A stretch of 64,000 nt of DNA from Paramecium tetraurelia (Eukaryota; Ciliophora; Oligohymenophorea; Peniculida; Parameciidae): positions 137,204 to 201,203 of the forward strand of contig NW_001799377.1 of assembly GCF_000165425.1 (NCBI RefSeq), written 5' to 3'. Position 1 is the stretch's first letter. Each line of letters opens with the position of its first letter. Below are positions 10,419 to 22,600 of the stretch, in pieces. A program made the translations under genes and the position numbers. The notes below the pieces were generated by a model. It saw only the letters and a program-made list of their open reading frames with translations, was not told the DNA's origin and made no database searches.

Positions 10419-11549
10419 TCACCAATCATCTTCTTCATCCTACTCATCTATCTTTTACTAGATTTGTTATTATTATTATTAAATTTATTGCTTCTATTTA
10501 TTCCCTTTATTTGCATCCTACTTGATTGTTACTAATTTTGTATCTGGATCCACCTTGAGATTTGGACTAATAAATTCTTATTCATCTGAATGAGCATAAA
10601 CTGTTTCTTCAACGAGTATTTACCCACCAACCGAACAACTTGAAGGACAACTGTAAATATATAATGCTCCCCATTCTAAGTTGTACAATTCAGGAAAGTA
10701 GGTAAGTATTGAGTTATTAATCTAGAATTCGAATATTTTATTCTTTTTGCAATGTGGACATTTGGATTCAATTTATGGCTATTTCTTATCACTAAACCAG
10801 AGTGGTTTACTTTGAGAGTCAAAACAATATCTGACAACATGGTTCTAATATTAGGTGAGAAAACTAATTATGATTTGACAAATACTGTTAATAAATCAGA
10901 AAACAACCATCAATATTATTTTATTGATCTTTTTCCAATCCATCTATGTCTTCAATATCTTCTTTCTCTTCAGTACTCTTGAGATAATTCTCATAGATTT
11001 TATTTTCATTGTCAAATTTAACATTCTTCAAATCTACATCCTTGTCTTCATCCTCTTAATTAGTAGGTAATAGTTCTTCAGCCACCTAAAATTCATTATT
11101 ATTCTCCTTAGCACTTATTATTTCAGTATCGATAATAAATGATTTGTTTGAGGGAGAAAGAATATAGTCTTTGATTTTGGATTGAAAAAGTTAAGGCTTT
11201 TAAGATGATTGCATTCTAAAAACTCTGACGCTGCTATTATGTTTAGAACATTGTTCATTTAAGCAAAGGAAAACATAAATTTCTCTATATGAAGCATGCT
11301 TGTTATTCAAGGGAGCATAGATCTTAAGAGTAGGAATAGATTTATACTTAAAGCAACAATTTCATTTGATTTCCGCATTTAGCACATTTTATTGATTCGA
11401 ATTTATCTTCATTCTCCAAAAAATACTAAAATTTAATGAAAATCTTCTACAGGTAATCCATTAGCATAGGAAGGTAATTCATCATCTGCATTTAGGATAT
11501 CATCTGTTTATTCTAAAAATCCAAGGACTATTTCTTCCTTATTATTCAT
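10419..11549 (-). CDS. PDCD2/Tsr4-like ribosome biogenesis protein
   Basis: PDCD2 family, known as dedicated chaperones of ribosomal protein uS5 during 40S assembly. 352 residues. The N-terminal half starts VLGFLE and holds the zinc-binding part KCAKCGNQMKLLLQIYAPL. An acidic linker follows. The C-terminal PDCD2_C domain has PLWFSDKK, CPHCKKNKIFEFQI and FPELYNLEWGALYIYSC. The tail is Gln-rich and mixes CAA, TAA and TAG, and the protein ends EEDDW. Three introns (25, 25 and 22 nt) are each confirmed by restoring this domain order; the length without them is divisible by three. Assignment is confident from the paired zinc motifs. Confidence 0.88.
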
Positions 11550-11843
11550 TAATTAAAGAATTAATTTTAATTCATTTTAGAATTCTTTCAAAGGTAATAT
11601 AATCTATGATATCAAACTCTTTGCTATAAAAAAGGATAAATTTGAAAATAATCGATTTTCATTTAATCAAGAAATTAAAAATCGGAAATGTTGAGGTAAT
11701 ATCATTTTCTCATTGTTCTTAAATGATAATAATCTACATAGTATGCCTACTATAAAAAGTTTAAAATAAATTAATAAAAATACAATATGCTTGAGAAGGT
11801 TAAAACATAATATGATATTGTTATAAAATGTTATGAAATAATT
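11550..11843. other. Spacer
   Basis: 294 bases, AT-rich, between two minus-strand genes. No coding frame or RNA gene seen. Confidence 0.5.
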
Positions 11844-12568
11844 TCAAGCATCATATTCTTAAATAAAATCCTAGATTTAAGCTCTGCACATTGGACAACT
11901 CTTGTATTTAAAAGCTTGTGAACATTTTTTACAACAGACTTTATGTCCGCATTTATAGAAAACAATGTTCCTCTTTTCACTTAAACATATCACACACATC
12001 TCATCTGCTAGGTAAGATTCTTTATAATTTACTTCTGGTCCTTTTTGAACGACGAGGATTTACTAGATTAATTCATCAATACATTATATTTTCTTTTAAA
12101 CTCCAAATTATCATATTTTGAGAAGGTATGGCTTAGTTTTAAACTCATCAACCCACTTGTGAGATCTATTAGAAAAGGTAAAGTTATAACTAAAAACACA
12201 AAGGCTTATGGGGGGGCTTCAGTTTCCTTCAATAATCATATTTGCTACGTAAGATTCTGAAAATAAATCAGCAATTATCTCGTAAAATAAGACCATTCCA
12301 AAAAGTGAACTCGTAAAAACTGCATACACAACGATTCTCTTTTTATTGATTTCTTCAATTGCATAATAACCTAAAATAGATAGCAGAATAGAGAGGACAT
12401 TAATGAATAAGGTGAAGAAAATCTTAAATACATCTATATTTAAATGAAAATTACCTTTCTAGCCATATAACCAAAGAATCCAAGAAATGACATCGCAATA
12501 TGAGCATAGTTCAGGTATTTACAGTATTGCAGTTCCTTTTTTATTTCATCAAAAACATCGTCTTACAT
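11844..12568 (-). CDS. Multi-pass membrane protein with C-terminal RING finger (putative E3 ubiquitin ligase)
   Basis: 215 residues. Four hydrophobic segments: YAHIAMSFLGFFGYM, IFFTLFINVLSILLSILGYY, VVYAVFTSSLFGMVLFYEII and AFVFLVITLPFLIDL. A short linker leads to a C-terminal RING finger with the order CVIC..CGH..CCKKC..CPMC (last 50 residues). RING fingers of this size usually recruit E2 enzymes, so a membrane-anchored E3 is inferred. Three introns (32, 22 and 23 nt) are required; the 32-nt one sits just before the second membrane helix. A run of seven C/G near 12211 stays in frame. Start is ATG 12568, stop TGA 11844-11846. Confidence 0.8.
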
Positions 12569-12684
12569 TGTGTTTTAGGATTATTATAAAAAATAGAAAT
12601 AAATTACTTAATATTAAAACTGATAATAAAATAAAAATGATCATCTAGAATCCAATAAATAAATGGATAAAAATTAATTAATTA

Positions 12685-14258
12685 TCAATAAATTGTCTTG
12701 CAATTGTATCCTTATCTTTTTTTGTATTCTTAGAGTAATTTTTTGGTCAAAGTGTCATTTAGACAATGTTTCTATTGATATTATTGCAATAGTTTTTTTA
12801 TTTATTGTTATTTATCTGGATACTCTCCACCTTGCTTCTAATAATTACCCATATCCATACTTAGATCCTTTTAAAACTAAGATAAACAATCAAGTTACAG
12901 AATTATTTGATTCTTCGATTTATTCAGCACATGAAAAGGGTCTAGGAATCTGACTTACTTCAGGAGGTTGTTTACGAAAACTGTGAACAGAATTATTGGA
13001 TCTATTAGGTTCAGCATGTTGATGTTGTGAATTTGAGGGTTTTTTAATTGCTTTGTTTTGATTACATTAACTTTTATCTTAACATGCTTTTACTGATTAC
13101 TGTCGTTTAAGTTCTTAATCTTCTGTAATGAGAATATTAAATACTTATTAGATTCAAAACATTTTAAGCTGTTTTGTTTCTTTAATGTTTAGTTGCATTT
13201 GAAGTTTCGTATTGAGATAAATTATGTTTTCTCTTTCTATCTTAATACTCACATGATTCTGTTTGTATTCTGGTTGGTAAATAGGTTGATTTATTATTAT
13301 TTTAAGTATTGGCTACATGGGTTGAAATGATTCTTTTATGGGAGTCATTTCTGGGTTTAAAGTAATCATCTTATGGATCAGTTTGGAGTCTATCTTACTA
13401 TTAAATTTATTGCAAATAATACATAGTCTTAAAGAGGAGGTTTTTATTTATCTATCTATAAATTTATTGTAATTGATTGTTATTTTGGATGTTCATTCTC
13501 AATATTCTCTTTTTTAGATACATGTTTTTGATTGTTTTAATTTGATTTAAGAGATTGATTTGTAGTTTCAATTGTATTATTATTTTTGATAATCTAAATT
13601 TCTTTTTCTTATGTTCTTAGTTTTTGGTTCAAGGTATTGTTCTTTTCATATAAGACTTAGAAATCGCTTTTGATTGCTTACAATTCTTCTTCCAAGTCTT
13701 CTTTTATTTTTAAAGCATCTTCCAATTTGGATTGAGTGTTTTCTGCAAATAATTTCAATTGTTATTCAATCTAATATAGGGTATTTAAGATTACTCTTAT
13801 GTGTTATCTGATTTCTGCTTCGAGTTTGATTAATTGCTCCTCGTAATCACTTTGATCTCTATTTTTTTGTTCTTCTACTTATTATTCTAAATTTAACTAA
13901 TAGGATTTAAAAAATACTTTATCTTGCATGAGAACTGTGAAAATGCATCCAATATAACAAATCAAACTATTTGGATCTGAGTAAAGATCTTCTGGCTTGT
14001 CCAAAGGGACTAACTTTCTAATTTGACATAGTAGCAACTAATTGGGATTAGGATTAGTACATGATCTTCAGTTTTAAGGATATTGCTTTTAATTTGAGAA
14101 TAGAGATCGAGTATGGATTTTTGTAATTTGAGATCAAACTTCTTTTCTGTGTGTTCTGAACTGTGTCTGTAATTAGACTCTAAGGATGTGTTGATATCAT
14201 CATGGAAATGCTATTGTTGCTGAAGTAGTTGTAATAGTGTTTTTGATTTTTAAGACAT
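12685..14258 (-). CDS. Coiled-coil protein, unknown function
   Basis: 493 residues after removing four introns of 23, 25, 22 and 22 nt. Residues about 1-70 include LLQLLQQQQHFHDDINTSL. A long coiled coil follows (about 130-260, heptads of Leu/Ile with Glu/Lys/Gln). The middle is low-complexity, Asn/Gln/Lys-rich and likely disordered. Conserved-looking pieces are QIPRPFSCAEQIEES and a C-terminal MDMGNYQKQGGEYPDK. No enzyme motif. The gene lies 116 bp upstream of the RING gene on the same strand. A cytoskeletal or basal-body role would fit the composition, but nothing in the sequence shows it. Confidence 0.75.
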
Positions 14259-14356
14259 TTTTAAATAAATAACTGATTGAAGAGAAATTTAAATATATAT
14301 ATTTCTTTATATGTATAATATATATATAATTAAAAAGGAGAAGTAAAAAAACAAAT

Positions 14357-14880
14357 TCAAAAGATGCAACTCTATGTCATGTCTACAGACTTCTGCACTT
14401 GCAAGTCTGTTTTCAAATCGGGCACAAATTCGCTTTCGATAGTTGATAGGTCATCCAAACTGAAATTCTGAATCTGCTTCGAGTCGATTTGTAAGGTATG
14501 CTAAAGAATATACTCCAATAATACCACTTATGAGGTTGTGTTGGGAGGATTCAGGTTTGGAAACTCAACGAATTGCGGTGTTCCTAAAATATAAATGACA
14601 ATCTATTACTGAATTCCATCAAGCCATAAGACGATTTGTGTCTAGGTTTGAGTGGTATTTGTTAATCGATTAAGATTTTCAATTAAAATTATTTCAAATG
14701 TCGTTGGTGTTGATTTTCAATTAACTTTGATCTCCATATCGGCATCGTCTGTTTTTCCTTCTTCTTCTCGTCAATATTTAGTTGTTGATGTATCAAGTAG
14801 AAACAACCTAACATATAGGTTTGGAGTAGAAATGACTTTTTTGGAAAGACTCTCCTTAAATCTTCTAATACATGAGGCAT
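14357..14880 (-). CDS. Unknown small protein (~165 aa)
   Basis: No family recognised. The simplest model starts at ATG 14880 (MPHVLEDLRRVF) and removes one 26-nt intron (GTAATAGATTG...TTTTAG, about 14601-14626). It continues as TPQFVEFPNLNPPNTT and an acidic helical tail, ending at TGA 14357-14359; the spliced length is divisible by three. Competing reading: the second frame, open through the intron, has very protein-like composition upstream of it (FEIILIENLNRL, then IVLWLDGIQQQIVIYIL) but contains two TGA codons further 5'. I cannot decide between a spliced gene in frame one and a damaged gene in frame two. Confidence 0.5.
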
Positions 14881-14990
14881 TATGAATTATTAATATTATT
14901 TATTTTAATTTAAGATATGAAGACATTTATAATAATACTAAATGCCGATGGTGCATATTATTAAAATAATAAATTTATATCACTCCAACT

Positions 14991-16751
14991 TCAAAACATT
15001 AAATACAATGTCGACTTCATTGAACATTTATCATCATCTCCCTATTCATGTTTGCATTGATGCAAATGTCTTATGAAAGCAATCACATTTGCGTTAACGA
15101 AAAGCCTGTTGCTCTAATAATATTATCTACATTGAAGACAAGGAAAATCTTCATAGCTTTAATAATTCCATTAGAATTAATCCGATATAGATTTTAAGCA
15201 AGTTTAATTCAAGACATACAAAATCTGCTAGGAATTATCAATAGCAATTTCATTTACAAAACTCTCACTGCAAATAAATGATTTAATCAACTCAATAGAT
15301 CTGCAATCGTATATGTACAACTTATTTTTTATGTCAACCACAAACAATTGATCATTCGATTAAGCCACCTTCTAAACAGATTAAATTTTTATTCTTTTTT
15401 CCTAATACAAGTCATTTTTGTTGTAATTCCAAAATATGATGCCTCCTTATTCTAAATCACATTTGGATGCAGAAATTACAAACTTAGATGATTTAACTAG
15501 TGCAAACAATATCGTAGATGATGTATCAACAATGTAAAGGGGATTCTATAAATTTAAATCATAGCCAAAGATTTGTCCATCCCAATCCCCTATTAACAAT
15601 AGATTATCAAAGCTTAAGAGAGATACAACTTTGCTCATTCTTTGATGTTGCACCTTCCTTAATTGCTAAATACTTGATTAAGAACAGTTCCAAATTAAAG
15701 TATAATCATCTCCTCCCAAAGCCAATATGGTTGCTTTGCTAAAGTCTAAATCTTATGACTTGTTAACTAAAATCTACTGTGTCAATTCTGTAATTTAACA
15801 ATTGATCTCAATTATGCAATTTATTTATGTTTCACATTGAATTACTTCAACTTCATTGTAGCATTTATCTCTTATTTTAATTGTCATATCATTCAATGCA
15901 TAGATCAGGTTATTTTGTAACATCACAAAACTAGTAATGCATTAGTCCTCTTCAATTAGTTTCTATTCTTTTTTTGTTGATTTGATTTAAATACTCTTTG
16001 AATCAAAATCAGTGATTGGAAATGACTTAATATAGGTTTTGATGTTTGACTCAATATTTGATAAATATTAATCGAAGTAATTAATTAATCTATTGTATTC
16101 ATTCTTTTAGAATTCCTAACTTTTGAATGTGGGTGGAAACACTGATTAACTTTATAAAAGTATCAATTATTCTTATAATTGCTTGATCTTGCCACTACTA
16201 GAAAATATAGTATAATTTAACAGATGAGATTTAAACTTTCTCATTACATTTATTGGATCATTGTGATTAGGCAGTTTTACACCCAAAATGCAATTAAGTA
16301 TGGATAAATCTGACGATTTCTGGAGTGATTGGAATTTCTCAGTTTCTTTCAATTGTTATTTGAATTGTTAAACATTTTTATTGTAAATAATCACCTATTC
16401 TTCTAAGGTTTCTAAGAGTTTACTTTCTAAATTATCACATTTTTGCATTATTTTCTTTTTAATTTTTTACATATCTTCAGAAACCCTTTACTTTTATGTC
16501 TTCATAAATGTTGCAAATTAATCAGTATCCAGTTACTTAAATTAAAGTTGCATTTTCTCAAACTAAGTTAAATTAACATTCAATTTTTTTGCAAACTCTT
16601 CAATCCCATTTTATATTTCATAACTATGACATAAATGAGTTTAAAGACAATCTACACACAAATATGGTTAAAGATCACATTTTTCATCTATGCAGATTTT
16701 ACTTAAAGGTTTTGAATGTTCTGGACATTTCAATGGTTCTGGAGATTTCAT
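14991..16751 (-). CDS. B-box zinc finger and beta-propeller protein
   Basis: Intronless frame of 586 residues. The N-terminus carries a Cys/His cluster (KCPEHSKPLSKIC, then CVDCLQTHLCHSYE) in B-box arrangement. A coiled coil of about 150 residues follows (FEKMQLQFKQLDTDQFATFM, then LEEQVIIYNKNVQQFKQQL). The C-terminal half has repeated blade-like segments, including ALGGDDYTLIWNC, LLLIGDWDGQIFGYDL and GGIIFWNY, as in WD40-type propellers. This TRIM-like layout without a RING is, as I recall, common in Paramecium. Function unknown; scaffold or ubiquitin-related roles are possible. Both ends are well defined and the frame has no TGA. Confidence 0.75.
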
Positions 16752-17996
16752 TAAATATATAATATATATAATTTCTTTTTATTTAAAATTAGTATATTGT
16801 GCAAGAAGGACTGACAGATATAGATATTTAATCAATATCTGCTAATAATTCTATATTTAATTTAGCCATCAGCATTAAGTTGATCAATTAATTGACCCAA
16901 CTTCCAAGTAGTTTGATGGCTTTAATAAGTTTATTAATTTAAAGAGGTGTTAAAAAACGAGCAGCAATACATGTAATATATGAGTACTTGATTGCTTTGT
17001 GAATTTTAATTTATTTATGCTGAATACTTGAGAAACTCAAACATTGACGTGTTTGTTTTCTACGCATAAATCCAGCTGTTAATAATATTTATTCCAGAAT
17101 TTAATTACATTGGGTTATCATTTAAACATAACTTATGTCGAATGATTCTGGGATTCTTTTATGATATCATTTGAAGTTAAAGTATATTCAACACTTTAAG
17201 CACATAGAAATGAACATCAAGATGTTAATTTTATTCATTTTATGTAAAAGAGAGTTGCAAATTTCGAAAACATGAAAAGTCTTCTTTTCTCTTTTGTTTA
17301 CTTTAAGCTAACGTGCTTTAAATTATGTATTAAACCAAAATTTAAAGAGTTTGTTAGCTACTCATAATATTGATAAAGTTTATTCAAGAGTTGTCAACAA
17401 ATGCCCAATCATAGTGAACATCAGCTAATTATACTCTAAATATTCCTTTGAGGCACATACTAATGTATGACGATATTCAACCATCCACAAACTCTTTGAG
17501 CCTCCACATAAAATTTATTTAATTAATAAATTGATTTGAATTTGAAATGCTATTAAATACTAAAAATGCTTCCGGAAAATTATTCATATAAATATTATAA
17601 GGAATAAATTATATTAATTGAATACATTCTTATAGAGAACTATACTGTTACCTAGACTTTAATATCACTTCATGAAATTGAGAGCACAGATTACAACAGG
17701 TTATCTTCAATAAATATATGTAATTATAATATAAGTCAATTAGTCCCAATATTCCAAATTCAAGTAAATATGTATTTACTGAATCATTATTATTAAATTT
17801 AAAAAGCATATAATAATAAAATGAGACACAAAATCTTAGGTTACTAATTTGAGTGAAATTAAATACTCTTAATGGATTATCAAAAAATACTTATGATAAT
17901 AAAGTGTGAAGTATTTATAAATTAATTTCTATATCTAATTGGAAATTAGCATTATTATTAATTATTATTAATATTAATATTATAATAATACAAAAT
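16752..17996. other. Long non-coding gap (1.24 kb)
   Basis: TGA on the plus strand and its complement TCA are frequent in every frame, so no protein gene is present. Composition is a little less A+T-extreme than other spacers (for example around 17400-17520). I recognise no tRNA, snRNA or repeat. It separates the minus-strand block from the plus-strand block and may contain divergent promoters or an unrecognised RNA. Confidence 0.5.
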
Positions 17997-18980
17997 ATGC
18001 AAAACAACTTTATGTATAATCAATAGGGATACATGTATCCTTAATAATATATGTACCCACATCCACCTCCAAATTATGTTTATCCTCAATAAATGTAGCC
18101 TGCTTAGTTTTATTATATGAATCCATAGAATTAAGCCATGTATTAATATAATATTGGATAATAACAATAACAATAATAACAACAATAGTAGAGAATTAAA
18201 TGCAATCAACCTAAAACAAAGGAACAAGATGCCAAGATATAGAAGCAATAAGTAGTCAAATAGCAATCTAATCAAATCATGTAATAGCAAATGGAAATGC
18301 AGAAGACAAACATAAAGATTTTAACAGAATAATAAATTAAAGATTAGGTCGGCTCAATTACAAAACAAGGGTTCTGCCATTATTGCAATAAAAATGGGAA
18401 AATTTGTTACTATTGTTTCAGCAATTATAAATCAACTGATTGCAGACATGGATTCTGCTTTGATTGTTTGATGTTTAAATTTAAGGTAAGAAATCAGTTT
18501 AATTTATTAGATCAACCCTATAAAGATATTACTTAGAGCTGATTGGAATTGCCCTATCAAAAGCAAATAATGCATTTGCAGTCGATGTTCAAATATCAAT
18601 CATATGGATTCCGATTAATTCATTTCTAATGACTCAGTGGAAAGTTGCAATAAATATGCACACATCATAGAGAACACTAAGAAAATTAAGAAGCAATATT
18701 CGAAGAAGAAGAACATAATTAGAGAAATGTTTTAAGTGAAGTTTTAACAATTGGATCCAAAGAAGAAGAAACAACAATAGGTATATCATAGGAATTAAGA
18801 TAGTCAATGAAGAAGACTTTATTACTTAATAAAATTAAGAAGCAAATGTAATTCTCTTAAGAATGCATTTTGAAATTGAAATAAAAGCATAACCAAAATG
18901 ATGAATAAATATTGCATTAGGTTGTCAGATATAATTTTGGTTCCTTGATTGATTTGTTTAAAGAATATAAGTAGGCTTGA
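17997..18980 (+). CDS. Zinc-finger protein with zf-4CXXC_R1-like domain
   Basis: 311 residues. The N-terminus is Tyr/Pro/Gln-rich (YMYPHPPPNYVYP), then a glutamine run of about eleven built from TAA, CAA and TAG. The central domain has the 4CXXC_R1 pattern: FCHYCNKNGKICYYC, CRHGFCFDCL, then WNCPIKSKQCICSRCSN. In animals and plants this domain occurs in CDCA7 and related nuclear regulators. The C-terminal third is Lys/Gln-rich coiled coil. Two introns: 18486-18510 (25 nt, between the Cys pairs) and 18781-18803 (23 nt). Nuclear chromatin or transcription function is inferred from the domain only. Confidence 0.78.
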
Positions 18981-19662
18981 AAATTCAATTAGAATATATT
19001 TTAATGTTTTTATAGATATTTTTAAACTCATTATTATTATTAGGGAAACTTGGGTTTCTTGAAAAACTATTCAAAAGCCTATTATATGATCTCGTAAGAT
19101 TGAATATAATTTCCCATACATTTCTTGAATTCATCTTATGAAGCATTGACTGGAAGCATTTTGAAACAGGTTTTATAGACTTCGTTGCTCAGGACTTCTT
19201 ATTTAAGTTATTATTAATCACTCATAATAATTAATTATTTTTAATATTCATTCATATATTCTTACACCAAACAATTTATATAGAAAAGAAGAAATTCTAA
19301 CTAAATGTTATCAAAGTTACATAATTATTATTTTCTAAAAAGCTAATTAGATGTAATTTTATAGATATTTAACTATTGAATTTAGAGTTTGATATAAATT
19401 TGATTAAAAAATGACTTTAGAGACAGTTTAGATGGCGATTAAATTAGAACTAAAATAAAATATAATAAATAATCCATAACCATTTTTAGAATGAAATATT
19501 TATTATTATAATCATATGATCTCTTATTTCTATTTATATAATAGTTTATATTGTGTATGTCTTATTAGTCATTCAATAGAATAATACAAAAATGTTGTAA
19601 AATTAAGGAGGCATATCGGTTATTGAATTTGAACTAAATCCATAAAGATTATTCGAAAGTGA
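18981..19662. other. Spacer between the 4CXXC protein and TRAPPC8
   Basis: 680 AT-rich bases. A short frame at 19592-19665 (starts MLQNQGG) ends at the TGA just before the TRAPPC8 start and may be 5' leader or a lost N-terminal extension. Nothing else supported. Confidence 0.4.
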
Positions 19663-22600
19663 ATGAGGAATTTGGAAAACAAAATTTAATTAAAAATGAA
19701 TATTACATAGCTAGAACTCTTTAATCAAGCCTGTCATTAATATAAGGGTATGGTGATTTCTTCTGATTTCATACAGACAGCTCTACTAAGTAGATATCAA
19801 ATAACTCCTGCTGAATTTTTGAGACCATTTCTACCTAGAAAAGTGCAGAGATTGAAATTGGGTTTGAGAGAGAAGGATAAGGAGCTTAACATAAAATTGT
19901 TAGATATGAAGGAATATGATCAGATTGGAAATGTAAAGTTGGATAAGTATTCGCGTCTTCTATTGGAGGATACTCAATTTTTGGAACAAGTTTAAATCTC
20001 AAGAAATTGCAGTAAACAGCTTTTAGATCAAATTTGTGATTAAAATAAGATGGCTGGGTTCTAGTAATTGTAATAAGTAGTGGGAGACTGTTTAGGATTC
20101 TAATATCATTATAATTTCCTAGATCATCCAATTGTATTATTCTATGTAGTAAGTGGATAAGAGAAAAATTTGATATAGGAGATCCATAAAATAAGGAGCG
20201 ATTCAAATAGTTTGATTAAGATGATTTTTAAGAATAACCTTAGTGATTTGGAGATGGTGAGCAAGGTTATCATAATATTGAATGATGCACAGGAGGTAGT
20301 GTAATATGAATCTCTTGATTTGATCTTTAAGGAATTTAGCAAGTTTCGAGCATACACACTCAAATACAACTTGCCTAATCCAATTGAATAAACTCACTGG
20401 TCTCGATTTGCATATCAGAGATACAATTATGAAGGCGAGGTTCCCAAGCATCCTTTAGGAATATTGGATGAATAATGGACTAAGATTTATAGATAGGTGA
20501 TTGAGGAAGTCATATTATAACAAGCACTGATCATATTGGAGAGTCAAATCAATAAGTAGACTCAACTCTATTAAGAAATGAAGTAGAAAACATTTGATAC
20601 TTTTTTGACAAGCATTTTCAATACGAGAACAGGTTAATCAACTGAAATTGAGTATAAGATGAGTCAAAAAGAATAATTATTGAGATTCTTGGGTGATAAT
20701 CATTTTTTGATGAATGATTATGAAAGTGCTGTCACTTATTATAAAGGACTTATAACTGAACTTAAGAATAATAAAACTAATACGACTATTGCCACTTTGT
20801 ATGCAACAGAGTATTATTTATACTCTCGCTTATTGGCATCATAGAAAATAGATAATTTAAAGAATATTTTTGATGAAATTGAGGTTGGTTATCATAAGTT
20901 TATTCAATTCCCATACATGTTAAGAGTGATGTTTTTTTATATAATAACAATTCACATGTTTGGAAAATATAGTAAAGAATAGATTTATTTCCTTCAAAGA
21001 TTTCATCGTTATTTTAAGGATTTAGGGAGTACTACAAAAAAGGATTATTTTGTAGTTTATCAAATTTTAGTCTATGAATAAATAGCATTCATTCATCTAA
21101 GATTAGATCCTCCAGAGTTCAGGAAGTTTGCTCATAATCTGACATTAGTTGCTAATAAATACGAATCTGAAAATTTCAAGAAGCATGCATTGAGATGCTT
21201 TAAAATAGTTGAATAATTATATTAATAATCGAAATGGGTGCCATTATTATTTTGGTTGGAAGGACATATAGGGGCCAATTGTTTGGAGAATCACAAAGTG
21301 CAAGAAGCCATTGATTCATTTAAGTTGGCATTCAATTAACTAAATGAAAGATAGACATTGGAATTGCATAATCAATTAGTTGTAGATTGGAAAAAAGCAT
21401 ACTAATCAATTGAACAACTTTAAGATTTCAGACGAAAGTATTTCACTTAAACTAATACTAACCTGAAAATTCCAATTGTCAAAGGACCTGTAGATATGTT
21501 AACGCATGGTTAAGATGTATTAGATTCCATTGTTCTTACTAATATCAAGTAGAAATTTAAGAATTTATGGAATACAGTCTCAAAGAATGAATCCTTTTTT
21601 GAAGATGCATCCATTAGAAGTTTTGATTCCATCTATTTGGAAGAAAGAATTGCATGCTTCAATAAAACCCCTTGTATTTTAAATGCTGATAAAATTTCAG
21701 ACGTTATTGACAAGATTAACAAGTTCGGAAGGCAATGCTTTGCTGAGGACATTATCACTTTAAGGTTTTTTATTAATTTGCCAGTTAAAGTGCCCAGTTA
21801 TATCAATAGCTTATAAGTAATGTATCAATTTTACACACTCAAAGAGAATCTTTTAGATTTAGAGGCTGGTAATGAAAAAGATTATGTACTCACAAAAATA
21901 AATACTTTAGAGATAAAGGACATTCCTTTTTAAAGGGCAGTATAAGAATACTTAGAAGTGTCCATAACTCCTCCATCAGCTGGATATTTGATAATTACAG
22001 GTTTGCAATGGAATTTCATTAATATTCCTGCATAAATATTAATTAATTATGATGCTAAGGATCAATCAAAGAAGAAGAGTGTAAATTTTTACAACAAGTT
22101 TAAAGTTTTTCCTAAATTCATCCCAATTGATATTGAATATTATACTAAACCAGTTATTGCTTATGGGGAAATAAGGCCTATTCTTTTTAAGTTTACAAAC
22201 AAGAATCCCGAAGAAATAGTAATTCATATAACTCCAATAATACCTTATCATTTTGGGTTTGAAGAGAAAAAGATAATATTAAGCGCCTTCTAAGTTTTGG
22301 AATATTAATTTTACTTGAGATGCAGCTTCTAAGAGGAATTTGTTGGTCAATTATTATTTAAGTATTAATAAGGATAGAGTGGAGGAATTAGAATTTAGAA
22401 ATTGGAAATTCCGATGAAAGTGGACCCCAGTTTCAAGATATCATTATAAACAGATTTGATTGTGGATTATTGGAAATTTACATTATAGGTTCAAGACTAT
22501 TTTGGAGGGAAAGGCAATTTAAGATTCGACAGAATTCTATGTTTGAATGAGAATTGGAAATATTTTGATATTCCTTATCAATCCAGTGGTGATCCATTTC

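Noticed and set aside
12693-12953. Hydrophobic plus-strand frame of 86 codons
   Set aside because: Antisense of the last exons of the coiled-coil gene, which splice in phase on the minus strand.
14357-14880. TGA read as tryptophan
   Set aside because: In three places (7364-7588, 14357-14880, start of the IP3 receptor) TGA seemed to sit in a frame where Trp would fit. Tiny introns resolve all three, and conserved Trp positions elsewhere use TGG.
17958-18290. Leu-rich minus-strand frame
   Set aside because: It is the antisense of the Gln/Tyr-rich start of the 4CXXC gene; TAA-rich Gln runs read as Leu/Ile on the other strand.
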